Part shown: positions 1 to 6,090 of the stretch, piece by piece | Layout of the letters: every line of letters begins with the position of its first letter | Numbering within the stretch: the first letter of the stretch is position 1 | Assembly (NCBI GenBank): GCA_024405335.1 | Contig: JAKSOX010000115.1 | Location: 1-6,345, forward strand | DNA length: 6,345 nucleotides | Direction of reading: 5' to 3' | Origin: Kiritimatiellia bacterium | Lineage (GTDB): Bacteria > Verrucomicrobiota > Kiritimatiellia > RFP12 > UBA1067 | Notes under the pieces: model-generated | Seen by the model: only the letters and a program-made list of their open reading frames with translations | The model's database searches: none | What the model was told of the DNA's origin: nothing | Position numbers and translations under genes: made by a program

Positions 1-117
1 CGGTTGGTCCGTCGTTCGCCGCAGACGAGGGGCAAGGCAGTGGAGGCGGGCGGCAAAGCAGTAGCAGCAGCGACGGCAAGGCGGCGGCGGCGGGGTGCTT
101 AGGGGCGGGGTCCGTCC

Positions 118-146
118 TAGCCTAAAACGCCGCCAAGTTTAGGCTA
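118..146. repeat. inverted repeat with 9-bp arms
   Basis: TAGCCTAAA (118-126) and its exact complement TTTAGGCTA (138-146), separated by 11 bases. The AT-richer arms inside GC-rich sequence make it stand out. It could be a protein-binding site or RNA stem; there is no T-run for a terminator on either side. Confidence 0.55.
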
Positions 147-154
147 AACAGGCT

Positions 155-169
155 GCGATTCCAGCTTAG
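155..169 (+). repeat. direct repeat unit 1 (GCGATT-Y-CAGCTTAG)
   Basis: GCGATTCCAGCTTAG, matching 14 of 15 bases of the copy at 244-258. No gene covers it. Function unknown. Confidence 0.5.
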
Positions 170-231
170 CCCGGAGGGGTGTTCTAAGTTAGAGTCCGGC
201 CGGTTTCAGACTGGCGCCGCGCGCGGCCCAA

Positions 232-277
232 CCTGGACCCGGCGCGATTTCAGCTTAGAACGCGCGGCCGGTCCAGG
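232..277. repeat. imperfect inverted repeat with 8-bp perfect outer arms
   Basis: CCTGGACC (232-239) is exactly complementary to GGTCCAGG (270-277). Inside them CGCG (243-246) pairs with CGCG (261-264), leaving a 14-base AT-richer loop that carries most of the second direct repeat. Could be an RNA structure or an operator-like site. Confidence 0.45.
244..258 (+). repeat. direct repeat unit 2 (GCGATT-Y-CAGCTTAG)
   Basis: GCGATTTCAGCTTAG, 89 bases after the first copy. This copy lies partly in the apparent loop of the larger inverted repeat 232-277. Confidence 0.5.
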
Positions 278-300
278 CAGGGGAACGAAACGAAGATTTC

Positions 301-322
301 GCTTCGGGCGGGTGCCCGAAGC
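301..322. repeat. perfect 9-bp hairpin
   Basis: GCTTCGGGC (301-309), a GGGT loop, and the exact complement GCCCGAAGC (314-322). A further C-G pair (300/323) and two G-T pairs extend it. On neither strand is it followed by a T-run, so it is not a classical terminator. It sits 48 bases before the ATG of the small plus-strand ORF and could be an element of that gene's leader. Confidence 0.6.
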
Positions 323-370
323 GGGAAAGACAACGAAAACCAAGAAACCACGAACAAGAAAGGAACGAAC

Positions 371-580
371 ATGAAAACGGTCAACGCGACTACGGTCATG
401 TCCAATCTGCGGCGCAGCCGGAGTCTGCGCCCATCGCACGGCCCCTCGCGCGGTGGGCATAAAGGGCGCGGATTCCAGCCGCGCCGCATTCCGCCGCCCA
501 CGAAAGCGGGTTCTGCGCCCCCGGACGGGACGGGCGCCACTCCACCATCAATCGCCATCAACCACAAATCGCCTTGGTGA
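371..580 (+). CDS. small basic hypothetical protein, 69 aa, possible antitoxin remnant
   Basis: A plus-strand ORF opening MKTVNATTVMSNLRR, then a Ser/Arg/Pro/Gly-rich low-complexity tail (GGHKGRGFQPRRIPPPTKAG) to the TGA at 578-580. The start is well placed: AAGGA (360-364), a 6-base spacer and ATG, preceded by an A-rich leader that stands out from the GC-rich surroundings. The first 14 or so residues look like the start of a Phd/YefM-type antitoxin, but the remainder has none of the expected fold-forming pattern. Third-position GC falls towards the end. It could be a real small protein, a decayed or rearranged antitoxin gene, or chance. It ends 75 bases before the convergent comF gene. Confidence 0.3.
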   Translation: MKTVNATTVMSNLRRSRSLRPSHGPSRGGHKGRGFQPRRIPPPTKAGSAPPDGTGATPPSIAINHKSPW

Positions 581-630
581 AATCACATGCGTGTCGGGTG
601 CGTTTCAAAGGGAAATCGGCGTTTGCGCAC

Positions 631-655
631 AAAAGTCTCCAGCGGCGCCGTCCGG
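631..655 (-). terminator. weak intrinsic terminator candidate after comF
   Basis: Directly after the comF stop the minus strand can fold CCGG-A-CG / CGCTGG around a GCGC loop (655-639), followed by AGAC and TTTT (634-631). The stem is short, has a bulged A and a G-T pair, and the U-run is only four bases, so it is at best a weak terminator. Confidence 0.25.
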
Positions 656-1291
656 TCAGTCGTCCATCAGGGCGCGGGCGAAGACGAACGGCACCACGCG
701 GAACGCGCCGGCGCGCACGAGCGCTTCCGTGCAGGCCGCCAACGTGGAGCCGGTGGTGGCGACGTCGTCGACCAGCAGCAGCATGCGGCCGCGGACGCGC
801 TCGGGGCGGTCCGCGGAAAAGGCGCCCTGCAGATTCTTCCGGCGCTCGTCGCCGGCGAGGCGCGCCTGGTGTTCCGTGTCGCGTTTGCGGACGAGGGCGT
901 CCGGAATGCATTGGCGTCCGATGGCGCGGGCCAACGCCTCGGCGAGGAGTTCGCTTTGGTTGTAGCCGCGCTCCTTCAGGCGCAATGGATGAAGCGGCAC
1001 CGGCACCACCGCGTCAAGCGCCGCCACGTCGGTTTTCCGGCGCAACGCCTCCTCCATCACGGCGGCGAACGTGCCGGCGAGATGCGTTCCGCCGCCGTAC
1101 TTGAAGACGCGCACGAGCGCGGGCACGGGATCGAGATAGGCGAGCGCCGCGTCGTCGCGGTCGTCGTGCCACGGCAGCGATGCCCGGCAGCGCGAACACA
1201 AATGCCCTTCCGGCAGATCCACGCGCGCGCCGCACTCCTCCACCGCGCACGTCCGCGGCCACAACGCATCGAGCAGGCCCCGTGCCTTCAC
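656..1291 (-). CDS. comF: ComF-family protein (phosphoribosyltransferase-like, zinc finger), 211 aa
   Basis: A complete ComF/ComFC/GntX-type protein. An N-terminal four-cysteine zinc-finger-like motif (15, 20, 32, 35; C-x4-C-x11-C-x2-C) is followed by the conserved stretch DAVVPVPLHPLRLKERGYNQ (93-112), HQARL (141-145), and the PRPP-binding-type loop LLLVDDVATTGST (171-183). These are the family hallmarks in order, at the usual length of about 200-240 residues. ComF proteins are needed for natural transformation in several bacteria; the biochemical role is not settled. The start is GTG at 1291, overlapping the helicase stop by 4 bases (GTGA); upstream codons in this frame read antisense-like sequence within the helicase gene, so the longer frame is not the gene. 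It is the last gene of the run. The neighbouring helicase mirrors the ComFA-ComFC pairing of Firmicutes. Confidence 0.92.
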   Translation of the reverse strand: MKARGLLDALWPRTCAVEECGARVDLPEGHLCSRCRASLPWHDDRDDAALAYLDPVPALVRVFKYGGGTHLAGTFAAVMEEALRRKTDVAALDAVVPVPLHPLRLKERGYNQSELLAEALARAIGRQCIPDALVRKRDTEHQARLAGDERRKNLQGAFSADRPERVRGRMLLLVDDVATTGSTLAACTEALVRAGAFRVVPFVFARALMDD

Positions 1292-3570
1292 GCGCAAAAG
1301 CCCCCGATCCGCGACACCAGTTCGCCGCCGCCGTGCGCCACGTGCACCGACGCCGCCACGCTCTTCCGGAACAACGCCCCGTAGTTCTTCGTCGCGATCC
1401 GCGAATCGGCCACCACCACCGCCCCGCGGTCCCCCTTCGTGCGGATCAGCCGGCCGAATCCCTGGCGGAACTTGATCACGGCTTCGGGCATGAAATAGTC
1501 CCGGAACGAACTGCCGCCCGCCGCGTCCACCTGTTCGCCTCGCGCCGCCACCACGGGTTCCCCAACCTGCGGAAACGGCAGCCGCGCGATCACCACGCAC
1601 GACAGCGCCGCCCCCGCCACGTCCACCCCTTCCCAAAAACTCTGCGCCCCGAACAGCACGAGCGCCCGTCCTTCCGCCTCGGCCGCCTTCAGTTCCGCCA
1701 CCATCGTTTCCCGCGTCGCGCCTTCTCCCTGCACGAGCAACGACACGCCCCGCCCGGCCAGCGCGGGTCCGGCCGCCTCCGCCACTTTGCGCATCATGTC
1801 GTACGCCGTGAACAGCACGAGCCCGCGGCCCTTCGTGGCCGCGAACACGTCCGCCAAAAGCGGCGGCAGGGCGTTCGCGTATCCCTCGGGATCGACGGCG
1901 GGATCCGGCAAGAAATCCGCCGCCACGCACGTCATCTGGCGAAAGTAGTCGAACGGCGACGACGCCACCAGCTGGCGGCTACGTCCGTCCACGCCCAGGC
2001 GCTTCTTGAAATAGTCGAACTTGTCGCCCACGCGCAACGTCGCAGAGCAGAACACCACGGAATCCTTCACGTCCAAAAAAAGTTTCCGCATCCGTTCCGC
2101 CACGCTGAGCGGCGCCGCCACGAGGCGGAACGCGCCTTTCTTCCCGCGCGTACGCTCGATCCAGAACACGTGCCCGGGTTCGGACGCCGCCAGCACGAAC
2201 TTGACGTCCAGCATCCAGCCGCGGACGGCGTCGGCGACGCCGGCCACCAGCGCCCCCACGTCCGAATACAGCGGCAATTCGCCTTCGCCCTGCGCGACGG
2301 ACACCTCGTTCGCGAGCGACGCGAGGGCGTTCACCACGTCCGCCAGTTTTCCCTCGAACGCCTCCAACGCGCGCCGCGCGAGGGATTCGTCCCACTGGAC
2401 CTCGTTGTAGTCCTTGAACAAACCGTTTGCCGCGTGCTGGCGCACGCCGTCCGGCGTGACGCGGAAGCGGAGCGCGTCGGCGCCTGGAGCCGGATTGAAG
2501 AGACCTTCCAGCACGGAGAAGAAGGCGTCCGCTTCGACGGCCGCGAACTTGGCGGCGACCCGCGCCTTGAGCATCCACTCGCGCACGCGCTCCGCGCTCA
2601 CGGACGAACCCAGCGCGCCGCGCTCCAGATGACGCGACACGAGCCCGAGCACGCCCTTGACCGGACCGCCGCGTCCGCGCCGCCGTTCCAGCCGCCGCAT
2701 CAGCTGGGCGAAGGCGTCGCGCGAAATTTCCACCGAGAAGAAATCGGTGGCCACGCTTTCGAGGTTGTGCGCTTCGTCGAACACGAGCCGTCCGTACGCC
2801 GGCAGAATGCCGCCGCCGTCGCCCGACGCCTCGGCCAGCACCAGCGCGTGGTTCGCCACCACGAGATGCGCGTGCGCCGCCCGGGCACGCGCCTTCTGGA
2901 CGAAACACTTGGCGTAATACGGGCATCCCCGTCCGCCGCAGTCCTCGCCGGCGCACGTCACGCGCGAGCGGATCGTCTCCACGTCCACCTGGTCGAGATC
3001 GCCGTCCCCGGCGGCGGGAAACCAGCCGGCAAGCCGGTCGAACGCCGTGCGCTCGGCCGCGTTCAGGGCGAAGTAGCCGTCCTGCATGAATTCCGAAAGC
3101 GACTTGAGGCACAAGTAGTTCGACCGGCCCTTGAGCAGCGCCACGCGGCACTCCGTTCCGGCGGGAAACGTTTTGAGCGCGCGCGGGATGTCGCAGTTCA
3201 CGAGCTGGCTCTGGAGATTCCGCGTGGCCGTGGAAACCACCACCGGCGTGTTGTTCAGCACGGCCCAATGGAGGGACGGCAGCAGATACGCGAGGGACTT
3301 CCCCACGCCCGTGCCCGCCTCGATGAGCAGATGCTCGCGGGCGTTGAACGCGCGCGCGACGGCCTTGAGCACGTCGATCTGGCCGGCGCGCGGCTCGTAG
3401 CCGGGCATCGACCCCAAAGCGCCGCCGGGGGAGAGGTGCGCCGCCACGGAATCCACGTCCAGCGGCGTGCAGTCGCCGTGGTCCGGCAGGCCGCACTTCG
3501 GGCCGCCCGACTGCATTTCAGGAACGTCTTTCGCCCAATCCGGATCGTCCATGAACCGTTTCGCGTCCAT
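1288..3570 (-). CDS. dinG: DinG/XPD-family iron-sulfur ATP-dependent DNA helicase, 760 aa
   Basis: A superfamily 2 helicase of the DinG/YoaA/XPD type, predicted to unwind DNA 5' to 3' using ATP. Visible in order: a DinG-like N-terminus LSPGGALGSMPGYEPRAGQ (46-64, including the Q-motif Tyr and Gln); Walker A GTGVGKS (86-92); STATRNLQSQ (113-122); four Fe-S cysteines (154 in GRSNYLC, then 211, 216 and 222 with the 5/6 spacing of the family, plus an extra Cys at 206); the DEAH box (265-268); FCSATL (507-512); LVLFTAYDMM (584-593); FWEGVD (645-650); and motif VI QGFGRLIR (703-710). All key motifs are intact. The length is close to E. coli DinG, and the exonuclease domain of the longer Bacillus protein is absent. 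The ATG start has a good AGGAG site. The gene follows the pilus genes by 9 bases and overlaps comF by 4 (GTGA). DinG versus YoaA or another paralogue is not resolved. Confidence 0.92.
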   Translation of the reverse strand: MDAKRFMDDPDWAKDVPEMQSGGPKCGLPDHGDCTPLDVDSVAAHLSPGGALGSMPGYEPRAGQIDVLKAVARAFNAREHLLIEAGTGVGKSLAYLLPSLHWAVLNNTPVVVSTATRNLQSQLVNCDIPRALKTFPAGTECRVALLKGRSNYLCLKSLSEFMQDGYFALNAAERTAFDRLAGWFPAAGDGDLDQVDVETIRSRVTCAGEDCGGRGCPYYAKCFVQKARARAAHAHLVVANHALVLAEASGDGGGILPAYGRLVFDEAHNLESVATDFFSVEISRDAFAQLMRRLERRRGRGGPVKGVLGLVSRHLERGALGSSVSAERVREWMLKARVAAKFAAVEADAFFSVLEGLFNPAPGADALRFRVTPDGVRQHAANGLFKDYNEVQWDESLARRALEAFEGKLADVVNALASLANEVSVAQGEGELPLYSDVGALVAGVADAVRGWMLDVKFVLAASEPGHVFWIERTRGKKGAFRLVAAPLSVAERMRKLFLDVKDSVVFCSATLRVGDKFDYFKKRLGVDGRSRQLVASSPFDYFRQMTCVAADFLPDPAVDPEGYANALPPLLADVFAATKGRGLVLFTAYDMMRKVAEAAGPALAGRGVSLLVQGEGATRETMVAELKAAEAEGRALVLFGAQSFWEGVDVAGAALSCVVIARLPFPQVGEPVVAARGEQVDAAGGSSFRDYFMPEAVIKFRQGFGRLIRTKGDRGAVVVADSRIATKNYGALFRKSVAASVHVAHGGGELVSRIGGFCA

Positions 3571-3575
3571 TGGCG

Positions 3576-3580
3576 CTCCT
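3576..3580 (-). promoter_or_regulatory. ribosome binding site of the helicase gene
   Basis: AGGAG with a 5-base spacer (CGCCA) before the ATG at 3570-3568. It overlaps the last base of the TGA stop of the preceding pseudopilin gene, tying helicase translation to the end of the pilus genes and supporting the chosen helicase start. Confidence 0.7.
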
Positions 3581-3876
3581 CAGGGAATCTTCATGCCGGG
3601 CATGGCGACCTTCAACGAAACCTTCGCCTTGTCGGCGCCGAAAATGTACTGCTCGCCCAGCGCGTCCACTTCCACGGAATCGTGCTCCGTGACGGTGACG
3701 AGCGTTTCCACGTTCTGCTCGCGCGCGGCGACGCCGGCGCGGGCACGCACTTCAGCGTGCATGTCGAGCGATCGGCGGATGACCTGCGCAAAGGTGCACA
3801 GCGCCGTCACCACGAGCGCGAGGAAGAGAATCCCCACGGCGGCCTCCACCGCGGCCTGTCCGCGTTTAGTGCGCAC
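3580..3876 (-). CDS. second TadE-like pseudopilin, short, 98 aa
   Basis: Begins MRTKRGQAAVEAAVGILFLA: a basic 6-residue leader, G|QAAVE with Glu at mature +5, and a membrane segment over about residues 9-31. The 65 or so residues after it (RSLDMHAEVRARAGVAARE, then a polar, probably beta-rich region) make it about half the length of the first TadE-like protein. The start is GTG at 3876, preceded by GGGGG at 3888-3884 with a 7-base spacer, and it overlaps the end of the TadG-like gene by 11 bases in another frame. By motif and position it is a minor pseudopilin of the same Tad system, possibly the TadF counterpart, but the sequence cannot separate TadE from TadF. Its TGA stop lies within the Shine-Dalgarno of the helicase gene that follows. 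Confidence 0.78.
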   Translation of the reverse strand: MRTKRGQAAVEAAVGILFLALVVTALCTFAQVIRRSLDMHAEVRARAGVAAREQNVETLVTVTEHDSVEVDALGEQYIFGADKAKVSLKVAMPGMKIP

Positions 3877-5293
3877 GGCTCGTCCCCCATTGCGCGCCGC
3901 CCGCCGGTCCGCCGCCGCCGCCGTGCCCGCCCACCGGCTTCTTGCACGAGCCGGAATGGAATTTCAGCCACAAAAGGCCCTGCTGGCGGTAGGCCGCGGT
4001 TTCCCAGCGCCGAAGCACCTTGCAGTACCAGCAGTTGCGGAGCGCGGCGAGGCCCATTTCCAGGTAGCCCGGCACGTGGTCGCGGATGTGCACCACCCAG
4101 TCGTAGTCTGCCGTGGTGAGCGCGCCGCCCGAAGCCGCGTCCACGGGGATGAGCCGCACGTCGGTGAAGCCGGGCAGCACGAAGAAATCGTAGAAGGTCA
4201 CGGGCTGTTCCCGGCGCTGCGGATCGTGCACCACGCCGAACGGCTTGGCCGCCGCGCTCCAGGTGAAGGTGTGGTCCGAACCGCCGACGCTCACGGACTT
4301 CGACGGCTTTTCCACGCGGCACACCGCGCTGGCGCCGAAGACGTTGTAGACGTCCTTGACGTGGCCGTACACGGGAAAGTGGTCGTCCGGGTCGATCAGC
4401 GTCCATTCGCCCCATTCGGACGGTTCGTAGAAGTACCAGCGCTCGGAACGGTTCGTGAGCGTGAAGCAGTTGGCGATCTCCTCGATCGCGTAGTTGCCGT
4501 AGCCGTTGTCCTTGAGCAGGAACTGCACGTCCTCCGGCGTGAGGTGCTCCAGCAGGGACGTGTGCACGGGCGTCACGCCCACGTCGAAGATTTCGGAATT
4601 GCGGAACGGGCGCAGCTTCGCGCCGGAAGGCGGACCCCAGTCGTGCCAGCTGCGGTACCCTTCCAGCAGCGCCATCTGGTTGAAGAAGAACCAGCACCAG
4701 TCGCGTCCGGCAACGGCGCTGTAGAAGTTTTTGTTGTACAGAAGATGGTTGCCGCCGAACGCGAAGAATCGCGCGTTGTCGGGACCGGCCACGATGCCGG
4801 CGCGGGCGATTTCCTCGATGCGGTCGCAATACTGCGGGATGAGGCGCGGGTCGACGAGCTCGGCCACCACGGGGGACACGCGGCCCATGAAGTAGGCGCG
4901 AACGGCCTTCGCCTGCTGGATGAGCAGGTCGTCCATGCCCTCGATTTCGGGCAAACCGTTCGCCCGCGCCGCGACCTGCGCGGCTTCCAAACCGTCCAGC
5001 GGACCCAGCAGCGCCAGACGCGCCTGTTCGTTGGTGATCGTGTCGATGCGGGCGTATTCGCGGTTGAGCCCCGCGCGGACGTGGTCGAGATTGTAGCGGC
5101 CGATGGCGTTCAGCACCTTGCCCTGCTCGCGGGCGGCGGCGAGCGCGGCGGCGTCGCCGCCGTTCTGCGCCTTGTTCTTGCCGGCGATCGCGAGCCACAC
5201 GTCCACGTGCAGCAGCGCGATGAACAGCACCGCCAAGATGGCGAACGCAAGGTACAGAATCACCTGTCCGTGCTTTTTTCCGAAACCGCGCAC
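3866..5293 (-). CDS. TadG-like pilus assembly protein, 475 aa
   Basis: An N-terminal anchor (GQVILYLAFAILAVLFIALL, about residues 9-28) is followed by KAQNGGDAAALAAAREQ (41-57), the Q-x-x-x-DAAALAAA signature of TadG/TadE-related proteins. The remaining 420 or so residues should be extracytoplasmic. They contain aromatic-rich stretches (around 195-220 and 280-315), seven cysteines (156, 200, 276, 325, 421, 424, 450) and a Gly-rich end (455-470). The start is GTG at 5293, one base after the TadE-like stop, with GAGGG at 5306-5302 and an 8-base spacer. Classical TadG carries a von Willebrand A domain, but I see no DxSxS MIDAS motif. It also lacks the Glu that the four pilin-like neighbours carry after GQ, so it is probably a membrane-anchored assembly protein, not a processed pilin. 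Its end overlaps the next gene by 11 bases. The call rests on the N-terminal 60 residues and context; the large C-terminal part is unrecognised. Confidence 0.7.
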   Translation of the reverse strand: MRGFGKKHGQVILYLAFAILAVLFIALLHVDVWLAIAGKNKAQNGGDAAALAAAREQGKVLNAIGRYNLDHVRAGLNREYARIDTITNEQARLALLGPLDGLEAAQVAARANGLPEIEGMDDLLIQQAKAVRAYFMGRVSPVVAELVDPRLIPQYCDRIEEIARAGIVAGPDNARFFAFGGNHLLYNKNFYSAVAGRDWCWFFFNQMALLEGYRSWHDWGPPSGAKLRPFRNSEIFDVGVTPVHTSLLEHLTPEDVQFLLKDNGYGNYAIEEIANCFTLTNRSERWYFYEPSEWGEWTLIDPDDHFPVYGHVKDVYNVFGASAVCRVEKPSKSVSVGGSDHTFTWSAAAKPFGVVHDPQRREQPVTFYDFFVLPGFTDVRLIPVDAASGGALTTADYDWVVHIRDHVPGYLEMGLAALRNCWYCKVLRRWETAAYRQQGLLWLKFHSGSCKKPVGGHGGGGGPAGGAQWGTSRAH

Positions 5294-5294
5294 G

Positions 5295-5840
5295 TCATTT
5301 GCCCTCGTCGTTCAAGTACAGGGAGGCATGGTTTTCGATGGCAAACCGCGAGTTGAGGTCCACGGTTCCGTGCGAGCCCTCGTTTTCGACCTGGAGGCCG
5401 CCGTCGTAGATGCGCTCGAAGTCGTTGCGGCGCGGCAGCGAATGGGAAACGCTCGCCAGCACCTGCACGTCGTCGCTGCCCACGTCGATGCCGAGCTGCG
5501 GCCACAGCTCGTAGTCGAGGATGGCGCGGGCGTAGGGCTCGCTTTCCGCCGCCAGATACGCGGGCATGCGCGCGAGCTCGGCGTCCACGCCGAACGGTTC
5601 GTCGTCTTCGAACGGCGTGAGGCATTTGCCGGAAACGGGAATCGCCGCCACGCGGGCCGTTTTCAGCACCATGTAGCGGTTGAAACCCACCGCACGCGCC
5701 CTTGCGGCGCGCGCGGCGGCATGGTCGAGGACGATTCTGGCCGTGAACAAATGCCCGAAGTCGATCAAACAGAAGAACACGACCGTGAGGATGAACACCA
5801 CGATGATCGCCTCGACCATCGCCTGTCCGCGTTTCCTCAC
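5295..5840 (-). CDS. tadE: TadE-like pseudopilin, 181 aa
   Basis: Begins MRKRGQAMVEAIIVVFILTV: a short basic leader, the G|QAMVE processing motif with Glu at mature +5, and one membrane segment over residues 10-28. This is followed by HAAARAARARAVG (about 40-52), the alanine/arginine-rich helix seen in TadE-type proteins, then a soluble region to residue 181. TadE and TadF are minor pseudopilins processed by TadV and needed for Flp pilus biogenesis. The start is GTG at 5840, inside a GTGA overlap with the pilin stop. There is no good separate ribosome binding site, which supports coupling. Two cysteines are visible (24 in the membrane segment and 73). The first 14 bases of its AAACGCGGACAGGC signal are identical in the second TadE-like gene at 3854-3867. 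The family call is firm; TadE versus TadF is not resolved. Confidence 0.82.
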   Translation of the reverse strand: MRKRGQAMVEAIIVVFILTVVFFCLIDFGHLFTARIVLDHAAARAARARAVGFNRYMVLKTARVAAIPVSGKCLTPFEDDEPFGVDAELARMPAYLAAESEPYARAILDYELWPQLGIDVGSDDVQVLASVSHSLPRRNDFERIYDGGLQVENEGSHGTVDLNSRFAIENHASLYLNDEGK

Positions 5841-6067
5841 TCGCCGAGTTGCTTGATGGACTTGGGATCTTCAGGATCTTCGATCGAGTCGACGGCCTGC
5901 TGCGCCTTCGAGCCCTCGGAGTCGGAGATCGCTTCGGCGGCGCCGGCGACCTTCTTGCCCGTGGCCTTGCCGAAGTACGTGAACACCGCGATCAGCGAAA
6001 TCGCGATGAGCGCCACGATGATGATGTACTCGACCATCGTCTGACCTTTTTTGCTCTTCTTCATCAT
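5837..6067 (-). CDS. flp: Flp-type (type IVb) pilin, second copy, acidic C-terminus, 76 aa
   Basis: A 76-residue prepilin. The leader MMKKSKKG is very basic and is followed by the cleavage and recognition sequence QTMVEY (Glu at mature +5, Tyr at +6), then a hydrophobic segment through about residue 30 (IIIVALIAISLIAVF) and the typical YFGKATGKK stretch. The remaining 35 or so residues are polar and strongly acidic, with SDSEG and SIEDPEDP, ending KQLGE. The first pilin has no such tail. It is a Flp/Tad pilin on motif and size, the larger of two tandem copies; which one is the main fibre subunit cannot be decided here. The start is set by a strong GGAGG site. Its TGA stop overlaps the GTG start of the TadE-like gene (GTGA), so the two are probably translationally coupled. 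Confidence 0.88.
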   Translation of the reverse strand: MMKKSKKGQTMVEYIIIVALIAISLIAVFTYFGKATGKKVAGAAEAISDSEGSKAQQAVDSIEDPEDPKSIKQLGE

Positions 6068-6075
6068 TTTCGTTT

Positions 6076-6080
6076 CCTCC
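6076..6080 (-). promoter_or_regulatory. ribosome binding site fixing the start of the second pilin
   Basis: GGAGG followed by the 8-base spacer AAACGAAA and then ATG at 6067-6065. This strong site shows that the second pilin starts at 6067, not at the in-frame GTG at 6094 that would overlap the stop of the first pilin. A second ATG follows immediately at 6064, with an 11-base spacer, and is less favoured. Confidence 0.75.
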
Positions 6081-6090
6081 AAACAATCGG

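Larger units (their letters stand above)
1..370. other. structured region with no confident gene
   Basis: No gene can be supported here. Two plus-strand frames are open from the left edge, to TAG at 100-102 (Arg/Ala-rich, ending ARRRRRGA) and to TAA at 123-125 (Ser/Gly/Ala-rich). Either could be the tail of a rightward gene, but both are low-complexity and neither is preferred. From about 118 on the sequence is dominated by the inverted and direct repeats listed separately. The last 50 bases are A-rich, in sharp contrast to the rest, and lead into the small ORF at 371. Confidence 0.4.

Noticed and set aside
118..258. A CRISPR array
   Set aside because: There are only two near-identical 15-base units with one spacing, and the other repeats are inverted repeats, not regularly spaced direct repeats.
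301..322. The perfect hairpin as an intrinsic terminator of the operon
   Set aside because: No T-run follows it on either strand, and it lies more than 300 bases beyond the comF stop.
250..567. Minus-strand 105-codon frame with a hydrophobic stretch after comF
   Set aside because: The hydrophobic stretch is the complement of the A-rich leader of the plus-strand ORF. There is no convincing start and the rest is Pro/Arg/Gly-rich shadow sequence.
1292..1930. N-terminal extension of the comF frame to about 424 residues
   Set aside because: The extension lies within the helicase coding sequence and reads as Gly/Arg-rich out-of-frame sequence. The family's zinc-finger N-terminus begins right after the GTG at 1291.
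1180..4119. A 979-codon open frame on the plus strand opposite the helicase and pilus genes
   Set aside because: It lies entirely antisense to well-supported genes. Its translation is full of His, Arg and Ala with no recognisable domain. Such long antisense frames are common in high-GC DNA.
3467..5356. A 629-codon plus-strand frame opposite the TadG-like gene
   Set aside because: Same reason: it is antisense to a gene with a clear membrane anchor and TadG motif, and its own translation shows no family signature.
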